A stretch of DNA of 64,000 bases, from the NCBI RefSeq assembly GCF_014650595.1, contig NZ_BMVG01000011.1, positions 164,178 through 228,177 of the forward strand, written 5' to 3'. Under the pieces are notes generated by a model. The model made no database searches. It worked only from the letters and a program-made list of their open reading frames with translations, and was not told the origin of the DNA. Position numbers and translations under genes: made by a program. Source of the stretch: Streptomyces alanosinicus. GTDB taxonomy: Bacteria > Actinomycetota > Actinomycetes > Streptomycetales > Streptomycetaceae. Shown here piece by piece: positions 50,495 through 58,011 of this stretch; position 1 is the stretch's first letter, and every line of letters starts with the position of its first letter.

Positions 50495-53400
50495 ATGACG
50501 GTCACTCGCCGATCGGTTCTGGTCGCCGCCACCGCGACGCCCGCGACCGGAGCGCTGCTGAACATGCAGGCGCCGCCCGCCGGCGCCGCCGAGGCGTCCG
50601 CCGGCGTCACCGGACGCCGGATCGTGCCCCTGCGGGACGGCTGGCGCTTCGCGGCGGTCAACCTGGACGACATCACCGACCCGACCGGCGCCTACGCGCG
50701 CGCCGCCGATCCCGGCTACGACGACTCCGCCTGGCGCGAGGTCGCCGTCCCGCACGACTGGAGCATCGAGCAGACCCCGACCACCGACCACGGCACCACC
50801 GCCGGCACCGGCTTCCTGCCGGGCGGCCTCGGCTGGTACCGGCTCGCCTTCACCCTCCCGCCCGCGTACGCGGGCAAGCGCGTCTCGGTGGAGTTCGACG
50901 GCGTCTACATGGACGCCTACGTCTACTGCAACGGCACCCAGATCGGCCACCACCCCTACGGCTACACGGGCTTCGCCCTCGACCTCACCGGCCATGTGCA
51001 CACCGACGGCAGCACCCCCGACGTGCTCGCGGTCAAGGTGCAGAACCGGCTGCCGAGCAGCCGCTGGTACTCCGGCAGCGGCATCTACCGCGAGGCCCGG
51101 CTCGTCATCACCGAACCGGTGCACGTGGCCCGCTGGGGCACCCGGGTCAGCACGCCCGAGGTCTCCGCCGGCAGCGCCCTGGTCCGGGTGGCGACGACGG
51201 TGCTGAACGAGTCCGGCACCGGCACGGACGTACAGATCCTGTCCCGGATCACCGGCCCCGACGGCCGCACCCTCGCCCGCACGGCCAGCACCGCCGCCGT
51301 CTCCGGCCAGGCCACCGAGACCCATGAACTGACCGTCGCCGAACCCCTGTTGTGGGACTTCGCGACCCCGGAACACCGCTACACCCTGCACACCGAACTG
51401 CGCGTCGCGGGCCGCACCACGGACGCGTACGAGACCCCCTTCGGCATCCGCAGCTACCGCTTCGACCCCGACGAGGGCTTCTCGCTCAACGGCACCCACA
51501 CCAAGATCAAGGGCGTCGACCTGCATCACGACCAGGGCGCGCTCGGCGCCGCGATCAGCGTCGACGCGGTCCGCAGACAGATGCAGATCATGAAGTCGAT
51601 GGGCGTCAACGCCCTGCGCACCTCCCACAACCCGCCCTCGCCGCAGATGATCCAGGTCTGCGAGGAGCTGGGCATCGTGATGATGGTCGAGGCCTTCGAC
51701 TGCTGGCGCACCGGCAAGACCGCATACGACTACGGCCGGTTCTTCGACGAGTGGTGCGAGAAGGACGCCACCGAGATGGTGCTCGCCGCCCGCAACTCAC
51801 CGGCCGTCGTCCTGTGGTCCATCGGCAACGAGATCCCCGACTCCACCTCCACCGCCGGGCTCGCCATGGCCGACCGGATCATCGGCGCCGTCAAGGCCGC
51901 CGACGACACCCGCCCGGTGGTCATCGGCTCGGACAAGTACCACGGGGTGCCCGCCACCGGCTCTCCGGCCGACCGGATGCTCGCCAAACTCGACGGCCTC
52001 GGCCTGAACTACAACACCGCCAAGTCGGTCGACGCCCTGCACGCCGCCCACCCCCATCTGTTCCTCTTCGAGTCCGAGTCCTCCTCGGAGACCTCGACCC
52101 GGGGCGCGTACCAGGAGCCGGAGCACCTCAACACCGGCGAGAACCACACCCCCGGCAGGCGCGAGACGTCCTCCTACGACAACAACCTCGCCTCCTGGAC
52201 GATGAGCGGCGAGTACGGGCACAAGAAGGACCGGGACCGGAAGTGGTTCGCGGGGCAGTTCCTGTGGTCGGGCATCGACTACATCGGCGAGCCGACCCCG
52301 TACGACGTCTTCCCGGTCAAGGCGTCCTTCTTCGGCGCGGTCGACACGGCCGGCTTCCCGAAGGACATGTACCACCTGTTCAAGAGCCAGTGGACGACCG
52401 AGCCGATGGTCCATCTGCTGCCGATGAGCTGGAACCACGAGGAGCTCGGCGAGGGCGCCACGGTCGAGGTCTGGGCGTACGCGAACGTGCCCTCGGTCGA
52501 GCTGTTCCTGAACGGGGAGTCGCTCGGTGTGCGGGAGTTCGACGTCAAGCGGACCACCGACGGGCGCTCCTACCTGGAGACCACCGAGGCCACCGGCGAC
52601 GACAAGACCTTCACCGACGGCCCCTACCCGGGCAGCTACACGAGTCCGAACGGCAGCGCGGGCAAGCTGCATCTGACCTGGAAGGTGCCGTTCCGGCCGG
52701 GCGAGCTGAAGGCCGTGGCCCGGCGCGGCGGCAAGGTCGTCGCCACCGATGTGCTGCGCACGGCCGGCGCCGCGCACGCGGTGCGCCTCACCGCCGACCG
52801 CACCTCGCTCGCCGCCGACGGCCGTTCCCTGGCCTTCGTCACCGCCGAGATCGTCGACGCACACGGTGTGCCGGTGCCCGATGCCGGCCACCTGATCACC
52901 TTCGACGTCACCGGCGGCTCCCTGGCCGGCGTCGACAACGGCCGCGAGGAGAGCGCCGAGCGCTACCAGGCGAGCACCCGCACCGCGTTCCACGGCAAGG
53001 CCCTCGCCATCGTCCGCTCCGGGACGCGGCCGGGAGCCCTGAAGGTCACCGCGCACGCGGACGGCCTGCGCGCCGGCACGGCGAGCGTGCGCACCACCCC
53101 GGCGTCCGAGACCTCCCGCACCCCGGCGGCCGCCTTCGGGCCCCACCACCCCGAACCGGTGAACTACCCCTACGCGGACGCCAGTTACTCCGGAAGCCCG
53201 GACACCCTGCCCGCCGCGATGCTGGACGGCGACCCGGCCACCGGCTGGTCCAACGCCTTCGCCAAGCCGGCCACCGCGCTGCTGCCCGCGTTCGACGGGG
53301 CACGCACGACGGACTGGGTGTCGGTCGACTTCGGCCGCGACCGCACCTTCGACCACGTGGCCGTCTCCTTCACCGTGGACACCACGCATGCGCTGCCCGC

Positions 53401-53599
53401 GCGGGCCGAGGTGGCGGTCTGGGACGGCCGTGCCTACGTGCCGGTGACCGACGCGAGGACGGACTGGGCCACCGCGTCGGACACCCCGACCGTGATCACC
53501 TTCGCCGCACTGCGCGGCTCCCGGCTGCGCCTGACCCTGACCAGCGCCCACCCGGGCGAGCCGAAGGGGGCGGTACGGATCAGCCGGCTCGACGTCTAG
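50495..53599 (+). CDS. Exported GH2-family glycoside hydrolase (beta-galactosidase-like)
   Basis: 1034 residues. A Tat-like signal TRRSVLVAATATPATGALL starts the protein. GH2 domains follow: sugar-binding jelly roll (WREVAVPHDWSIEQ, GWYRLAFTLPP), immunoglobulin-like domain, and TIM barrel with acid/base Glu in WSIGNEIPDS near 443 and nucleophile Glu in LFLFESESSS near 525. Then come DUF4982-type and invasin-like modules, and a C-terminal discoidin-type domain (about 890-1034). It probably trims galactosides or related sugars outside the cell. The TAG stop coincides with a degenerate copy of the CTAG palindromic element. Confidence 0.9.
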   Translation: MTVTRRSVLVAATATPATGALLNMQAPPAGAAEASAGVTGRRIVPLRDGWRFAAVNLDDITDPTGAYARAADPGYDDSAWREVAVPHDWSIEQTPTTDHGTTAGTGFLPGGLGWYRLAFTLPPAYAGKRVSVEFDGVYMDAYVYCNGTQIGHHPYGYTGFALDLTGHVHTDGSTPDVLAVKVQNRLPSSRWYSGSGIYREARLVITEPVHVARWGTRVSTPEVSAGSALVRVATTVLNESGTGTDVQILSRITGPDGRTLARTASTAAVSGQATETHELTVAEPLLWDFATPEHRYTLHTELRVAGRTTDAYETPFGIRSYRFDPDEGFSLNGTHTKIKGVDLHHDQGALGAAISVDAVRRQMQIMKSMGVNALRTSHNPPSPQMIQVCEELGIVMMVEAFDCWRTGKTAYDYGRFFDEWCEKDATEMVLAARNSPAVVLWSIGNEIPDSTSTAGLAMADRIIGAVKAADDTRPVVIGSDKYHGVPATGSPADRMLAKLDGLGLNYNTAKSVDALHAAHPHLFLFESESSSETSTRGAYQEPEHLNTGENHTPGRRETSSYDNNLASWTMSGEYGHKKDRDRKWFAGQFLWSGIDYIGEPTPYDVFPVKASFFGAVDTAGFPKDMYHLFKSQWTTEPMVHLLPMSWNHEELGEGATVEVWAYANVPSVELFLNGESLGVREFDVKRTTDGRSYLETTEATGDDKTFTDGPYPGSYTSPNGSAGKLHLTWKVPFRPGELKAVARRGGKVVATDVLRTAGAAHAVRLTADRTSLAADGRSLAFVTAEIVDAHGVPVPDAGHLITFDVTGGSLAGVDNGREESAERYQASTRTAFHGKALAIVRSGTRPGALKVTAHADGLRAGTASVRTTPASETSRTPAAAFGPHHPEPVNYPYADASYSGSPDTLPAAMLDGDPATGWSNAFAKPATALLPAFDGARTTDWVSVDFGRDRTFDHVAVSFTVDTTHALPARAEVAVWDGRAYVPVTDARTDWATASDTPTVITFAALRGSRLRLTLTSAHPGEPKGAVRISRLDV

Positions 53600-53660
53600 G
53601 GCCTGTCGCCGGACTCCCGTCGTCCGCCCGGAGGGACGGCGGGATTCGGACATGGCCCTC
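53596..53660. mobile_element. Degenerate CTAG-type palindromic element (copy 3)
   Basis: It starts CTAGGGCCTGTCGCCGGACT and ends with a mirrored ...GGACATGGCCCT. The arms match imperfectly, but the centre CGTCCGCCCGGAGGG is the same as in copy 1. The first TAG is the stop codon of the GH2 gene. The right CTAG is lost (CCTC). Confidence 0.6.
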
Positions 53661-53708
53661 GTACCCCGTAGGTACCGGGAGGAAGGGCACCTGACCTGGG
53701 GATATTTA

Positions 53709-53722
53709 CGGGTAAGTACCCG
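53709..53722. promoter_or_regulatory. Palindromic operator candidate of the RHH/Fic pair
   Basis: CGGGTA, AG, TACCCG is a perfect palindrome 18 bp before the ribbon-helix-helix gene. CGGTACCG follows at 53725-53732, and related TACCCCGTAGGTACC lies near 53663. Clustered short repeats like these are typical of antitoxin autoregulation. Confidence 0.6.
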
Positions 53723-53740
53723 CACGGTACCGTAGGGGGT

Positions 53741-53980
53741 ATGCCAGCTCTCAATGTGGAGTTCAGTGAGCGGGAACTCGAGGATCTGCGGCAGATCGCC
53801 AAGGAGCGCGGTACGTCGATGAAGGCCCTCGTGCGCGAGGCCGCCGCCGCCGACATAGCCCGGCACCGGGCCCTGCAGGAAGGCGCCGAGGCCTTCCGGA
53901 AGTTCTTCGCCACGCACGCCGAGGAGTTCGCGGCGGCCTTCCCCGACGATGAACCCCCCGCGAAGGACGAGGCCGCCTGA
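53741..53980 (+). CDS. Ribbon-helix-helix antitoxin-like protein
   Basis: 79 residues. The N-terminal LNVEFSERELEDLRQIAKER and GTSMKALVREAAAADIARHR form the beta-helix-helix of CopG/Arc-type DNA-binding proteins. The acidic C-terminus (HAEEFAAAFPDDEPPAKDEA) looks like a flexible toxin-binding tail. The stop codon is three bases before the next ATG, so the pair is translated together. Probable antitoxin and autorepressor; palindromes lie upstream. Confidence 0.8.
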   Translation: MPALNVEFSERELEDLRQIAKERGTSMKALVREAAAADIARHRALQEGAEAFRKFFATHAEEFAAAFPDDEPPAKDEAA

Positions 53981-53983
53981 CGC

Positions 53984-54361
53984 ATGCCCTCCGTCATCCA
54001 TATCGACGTCCCCTGGCTGCTCCAGCGCCACGAGGAGGTCCTGCCCGACCAGCCCTCGGTCGACGACTTCTCCGCGCTGGTCGCCGCCGTCGCCCGGCAC
54101 CGCGTCGACCCGCCCCGGCTCGGGGTGGACTCCGACCCGGCCTGGCGGGCCGCCGCCCTGCTGCACACCCTCGCCGTCCTCAAGCCGCTGCCCGCCGCCA
54201 ACGCGCGCTTCGCCTGTGCGACCGCCGTGGCCTACATGTTCGTCAGCGGCGTCGGCATCGACCCGCCCTACGGCGCCCTCGTCGACCTCGCCCGCGATCT
54301 GATCTCGGGCAAGACCGATGTGTACGGCGCGGCCGACCGGCTGCGCTCCTGGCAGATCTGA
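53984..54361 (+). CDS. Fic/Doc-like toxin component with degenerate active-site motif
   Basis: 125 residues. It resembles the Doc-like proteins found downstream of ribbon-helix-helix genes in Streptomyces: VIHIDVPWLLQRHEEVLPDQ at the start, WRAAALLHTLAVLKPLPAAN, then ARFACATAVAYMFVSGVGID. Canonical Fic has HPFx(D/E)GN(G/K)R. Here the aligned stretch reads KPLPAANAR, so the catalytic His and the acidic metal ligand are missing. AMP or phosphate transfer by the usual mechanism is therefore unlikely. It could be an inactive relic or a protein-binding partner. Confidence 0.75.
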   Translation: MPSVIHIDVPWLLQRHEEVLPDQPSVDDFSALVAAVARHRVDPPRLGVDSDPAWRAAALLHTLAVLKPLPAANARFACATAVAYMFVSGVGIDPPYGALVDLARDLISGKTDVYGAADRLRSWQI

Positions 54362-54696
54362 GCCTGCCCCGGCCGGCGGGGGAAGCCGCCGGAAGCGTGC
54401 GCGCGCCCGCCGGTGTGTGCGTACGCTTCACGCGGGGCGCATGAAATGCCGAAAAGCGGCCGCACGGGACCAGGGCGGGAACCGATTTCTGACTTTCTTT
54501 CAAAGCAGCCGATGTTGTGCGGTTTCCTTGTTGCTCGTGAGGAAGTTGTGCAAGGGTTGTAATGCTCGTGTGGGGGGTACAATGCCGGGTTCTTCCCGCA
54601 GTTGCGGAACTTCACCGGCCGAACGCCGGCCCATTCCCCTCCCTCCGCGCGGCAGAGGTACGCATCGACGCAAGCCGCACCAAAGGAATCCGCTCA
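54362..54696. other. Intergenic leader before the second sigma-like lectin gene
   Basis: No gene that I can support. It has an A/T-richer stretch (54460-54590), direct repeats of TGCTCGTG and GTTGTGC, and a plausible -10 box TACAAT at 54578-54583, about 115 bp before the GTG. Promoter assignment is tentative. Confidence 0.45.
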
Positions 54697-56391
54697 GTGT
54701 CCACCCCCCACCCCCCTCGCCCTCCCTATCCGCCGCCCGGCGGAGACCCGGGGGAGCCCGACGCATCGCTCGCCGGCCCGCTGCGGGCCGGTTCCGACGC
54801 GGAGGCCTCCCGGTCCGCCGCCCTGCTGATGGCCCGGCACTGGCAGCCGGCGCAGGACTACGCGGTCGTCTGCCTGGCCCTGTCCGGGCCGCTCGCGCAC
54901 ATGGTCACCGCCACCGCCTTCCACCAGGTCCTCGGCCGGCTCGCCCTCGGCGAACCCGCCGAGGCGCTGCGTCCCCGGCTGCTCGTGGCAGTCCGGGACA
55001 CGGTCGTCAACTGGTCCGCCGCCGACCACATCACCGCCGTACTGCCCGGACTCGGCAAACCCGCCGGGGGCCGCGGCATGCGCGCCGCGAAGACCCTGAT
55101 ACCGGAAAACCGCGCCCTCTCCGACCGCTCATTCCACGCCCTTCCCCGCCCGGAACAGACGCTGTTGTGGCACATCGAGGTCGAGGCCGAACCGATAACC
55201 GTTCCCGCCGGACTGCTCGGCGTCGACACCGACGGCGCGGCGGTCGCGCTGGAACAGGCGCGCGAGAAATTCCGGGAGGGCCTGGTACGTGCCCACCGGG
55301 AACTCGCGCCCGGCACGGAATGCCGCTACTACAACCGTTTGCTGGACGTTCCGATCCGCCGTGGCGGCGCGCTGCTGCCCGATGTCCAGGAGCATCTGTC
55401 CGCCTGCTCCTACTGCCGGCACGCCGCCGAGCAACTCGGCCACACCGACGCCGCGTTGGGAGTGCTGCTCGCCGAGGCGGTGCTCGGCTGGGGTGCCCGC
55501 CGCTACCTCGAATCCCGACCCGGCCGCCGCCCCGGCCCCGCCCGTGGCGGCTCCCGGCGCTCGGGCGGCCGGCGGCGCGGCGGTGACAAGCCCGGCCTGT
55601 TCGCCGGTGCCACCCTGCCCGGCGCGCGGCGGCGCGGCGAGGGCCGGTCCCGGGTCCGCACCCCGGGCTCCCGCGGCAGGCGCCGCGCCGGGGACGAGCC
55701 CGGACCACTCGCCCGGATCCCCGGGACCGCCTGGTCCTCCCGGACGCTGCTCACCGGAGTCGGCGTGGCCTCGGCCGGACTGCTCGCGACCGTCCTCGCC
55801 CTCAGCCTGTGGCCGGAGGGCGGCGACGGCACCGACCCGGTCGCCTCCGCCGGCGCCGCCACCGGCCGGCCCGCGCCGCCGTCCGCCACGCGCCCCGGCA
55901 CCGCGGCGCTGCCCGCCACCGGTCGCCCCGGCCGGCTGCGCAACGCCGCCGCCGACCTGTGCCTGGACATCAAGGGCACACCGAAGGCCGGGGCGGGCGC
56001 GGTGCTCGCCGGCTGCTCCACGGCACCCACCCAGCAGTGGACGTACGACGCCGACGGACTGCTGCGCAGTGCGGCCGGCTCGGGGCTGTGCCTGGACTCG
56101 CACGCCGACGCGGGCGTGGTGATCCTCGGCAGCTGTGCCGGCGCCGGTTCGAAGCGGGCCGACGACGTGCGCTACGACGTCACCGTCCAGGGCGAGTTGC
56201 TGCCCCGCTGGGACCGCACCCTCGCCCTCGCCACCACCGCCGAGAGCGTGGGCGCCGACCTCGTGGCCAAGGTCCGGGACGGCTCCACCGGGCAGCGCTG
56301 GGTGACCGACGCGTCCTCGGCGAGCCCCGGCTCCCTCTCGGTCGCGGGCACGGACCCCTCCGCCCGCCCCCGGCGCACCCCCGCGCGGTGA
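54697..56391 (+). CDS. Membrane-anchored sigma-like / zinc-finger / ricin-lectin protein (paralogue 2)
   Basis: 564 residues with the layout of the protein at 41.4 kb. Sigma-region-2-like part: MARHWQPAQDYAVVCLALSG, LLVAVRDTVVNWSA (about 48-110). Region-4-like: FHALPRPEQTLLWHIEVEAE (about 145-203). Zinc finger: GTECRYYNRLLD and HLSACSYCRHAAEQL (about 208-250). Then a basic Arg/Gly linker, a membrane helix near 348-372 (LLTGVGVASAGLLATVLALS) and a ricin-type lectin (about 412-545, QQWTYDA, GQRWVTD). The GTG has AAGGA upstream. The two lectin parts share CS(T)xPxQQWTY and LCLDSH. It lacks the Gly/Tyr-rich tail of paralogue 1. Confidence 0.78.
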   Translation: MSTPHPPRPPYPPPGGDPGEPDASLAGPLRAGSDAEASRSAALLMARHWQPAQDYAVVCLALSGPLAHMVTATAFHQVLGRLALGEPAEALRPRLLVAVRDTVVNWSAADHITAVLPGLGKPAGGRGMRAAKTLIPENRALSDRSFHALPRPEQTLLWHIEVEAEPITVPAGLLGVDTDGAAVALEQAREKFREGLVRAHRELAPGTECRYYNRLLDVPIRRGGALLPDVQEHLSACSYCRHAAEQLGHTDAALGVLLAEAVLGWGARRYLESRPGRRPGPARGGSRRSGGRRRGGDKPGLFAGATLPGARRRGEGRSRVRTPGSRGRRRAGDEPGPLARIPGTAWSSRTLLTGVGVASAGLLATVLALSLWPEGGDGTDPVASAGAATGRPAPPSATRPGTAALPATGRPGRLRNAAADLCLDIKGTPKAGAGAVLAGCSTAPTQQWTYDADGLLRSAAGSGLCLDSHADAGVVILGSCAGAGSKRADDVRYDVTVQGELLPRWDRTLALATTAESVGADLVAKVRDGSTGQRWVTDASSASPGSLSVAGTDPSARPRRTPAR

Positions 56392-56698
56392 TCACTTCGT
56401 GAACACAAGGAGTCATGAAGGGGCTTGAGGGGGTCAGAGTCGGAATGTTTCAGGACGATTAACGAAGCGCCGATTTTCGGCCATCGGGCGCGGCTGCGAC
56501 CGCTGGACCCGCGTAGTTACTGGGTCACAGTGTGTGGATTCCGTGACTTCACGCCACTGCTTCAACACGAAAGGTTACCGAAATCCATGTGTGCGATGTG
56601 AGTTTCGACGGCGGACTCGGCAGAGTGGCGCTCGCCGCTCCGGTGCCCGACCGGGCCCGAGCCGGTACCTCAACTGTTCGAGCGGAAGGATGCACACA
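56392..56698. other. Intergenic region before the SSI gene
   Basis: No gene that I can support. Relatively A/T-rich around 56400-56590, presumably holding the promoter and leader of the strongly expressed secreted inhibitor. I see no clear operator. Confidence 0.45.
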
Positions 56699-57130
56699 AT
56701 GCGGAACACCGCGCGCTGGGCAGCGGCCCTCGGCCTCACGGCCGCTGCCGTCTGCGGACCCCTGACCGGGGCCGCCGTCGCTGCACCGGGTGCCGCCCCG
56801 TCGTCGCTCTACGCCCCCTCGGCGCTGGTCCTCACCACGGGCCACGGCAGCGACGCGGCCACGGCCACACCTGAGCGCGCCGTCACCCTGAGCTGCGCGC
56901 CCACGGCCTCCGGCACTCACCCCGCCGCCGACCAGGCGTGCGCCCAACTGCAGGGCATCGGCGGCGACCTCGCCGCCCTGAAGCCGGCCCCCGGCGTCTG
57001 GTGCACGAAGCTGTACAACCCGGTGGTCGTCACCGTGCAGGGTGTCTGGCAGGGCAAGCGCGTCGCCTACGAGAGCACCTTCGGCAACGCGTGCGAGAGG
57101 GACTCCATGGGCGGCGTCTTCGCCTTCTAA
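56699..57130 (+). CDS. Subtilisin inhibitor-like (SSI) secreted protease inhibitor
   Basis: 143 residues including a signal peptide of about 29 (MRNTARWAAALGLTAAAVCG). The mature protein has the SSI fold landmarks SLYAPSALVLTTGHG, VTLSCAPTASGTHPAADQAC, VVVTVQGVWQGKRVAYESTF and GNAC, with four cysteines for two disulfides. The reactive loop reads WCTKLYNPVVV where classical SSI has MCPMVYDPVV, so P1 is Lys and trypsin-like proteases are the likely targets. The preferred ATG follows GGAAGGA; an in-frame ATG nine bases upstream overlaps that site. Confidence 0.93.
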   Translation: MRNTARWAAALGLTAAAVCGPLTGAAVAAPGAAPSSLYAPSALVLTTGHGSDAATATPERAVTLSCAPTASGTHPAADQACAQLQGIGGDLAALKPAPGVWCTKLYNPVVVTVQGVWQGKRVAYESTFGNACERDSMGGVFAF

Positions 57131-57135
57131 AGACC

Positions 57136-57221
57136 GCGGGATCGCAGAGGTCTCCGCATACGCCGGATCAGGTCCGCAACTGGGGAGTGCGGCCCCTGCT
57201 GCGGGGTACCTGCGATCTCGC
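57136..57221. terminator. Imperfect long inverted repeat after the SSI gene
   Basis: GCGGGATCGCAGAGGT (57136-57151) and ACCTGCGATCTCGC (57208-57221) are near-complementary arms enclosing a second small stem (CCGCA/TGCGG). It begins six bases past the SSI stop and could act as terminator or mRNA-stabilising structure. The rest of 57131-57439 holds nothing that I can call. Confidence 0.45.
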
Positions 57222-57439
57222 ACCGGGGCCGACGGGCGGAGTGGGGCCGCCCGCCGGTTTCCGGGCACACAGCCGCTCCCTGGGGAGGCCCGTGGGGGGC
57301 CTTCCCGGGGGGCGGCGAAAAACCACCGGTTTCGTCCGGTGTCCATGACCTTGGGCCGGTGACTCGTGTCGCACCAGGGCCGACGGCGATCGCGCCGCCG
57401 GGCACGGAGAGCGACGCGTACCCGGTCCCGCGGCGCCCC

Positions 57440-57938
57440 TCAGGTGCCCTGCCAGGGGGTGCGCCGGGGCCACCAGGGCGGCACCGCCCGCCGGTAGCGC
57501 TCGTAGTCGGCCCCGAAGCGGCGCAGCAGCCCCGGCTCCTCGTACCGGCGGACGTAGACCCGGAGCAGCACCCAGGCGCCGGCGGCACAGCCCGAACAGC
57601 ACCGGCCGGGCGAGCAACAGGCCCTGCCCGGCGAGCACGGCGACGACCGCGAGGTAGATCGGATTGCGCACATACCGGTAGGCGCCGCTCACCACCAGCC
57701 GCGCGGGCGGCGCGACCGGCGCCGGGGTGCCCCGTCCCTCCAGGGCGAACCTGGCGTAGGCCGCCAGGATCACGGCCGTACCGGCCGCCAGAGGCACCAG
57801 ACCCAGCAGGCGCGGCGGCAGCGGCCAGTGGCCGGTGCGCCAGCCGCCGGTCAGCCACCACGGCAGCAGGACGGCTCCGCAACCCGCCGCCAGGACCAGG
57901 AACAGGGCGCTGCCGAGCACCGCCGTCGCCTTGCGCAC
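57440..57938 (-). pseudogene. Frameshifted isoprenylcysteine carboxyl methyltransferase-family gene
   Basis: The first frame (MRKATAVLGSALFLVLAAGC onwards) encodes several membrane helices and the family's VSGAYRYVRNPIYLAVVAVL. Near 57588 the similarity moves to another frame, where AWVLLRVYVRRYEEPGLLRR and FGADYERYRRAVPPWWP complete the conserved C-terminal catalytic region. One extra base (or two missing) is needed to join them. Intact relatives are about 160-residue membrane methyltransferase-like proteins. Either a recent inactivating mutation or a sequencing error in a C/G-rich stretch. Confidence 0.75.
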
Positions 57939-58011
57939 ACCTTCACCATGACAGGCCGAGGGGCCGCCGTCTCCCTGCGGACGGCGGCCCCTCGGGCCCG
58001 GAACCCGGCTG

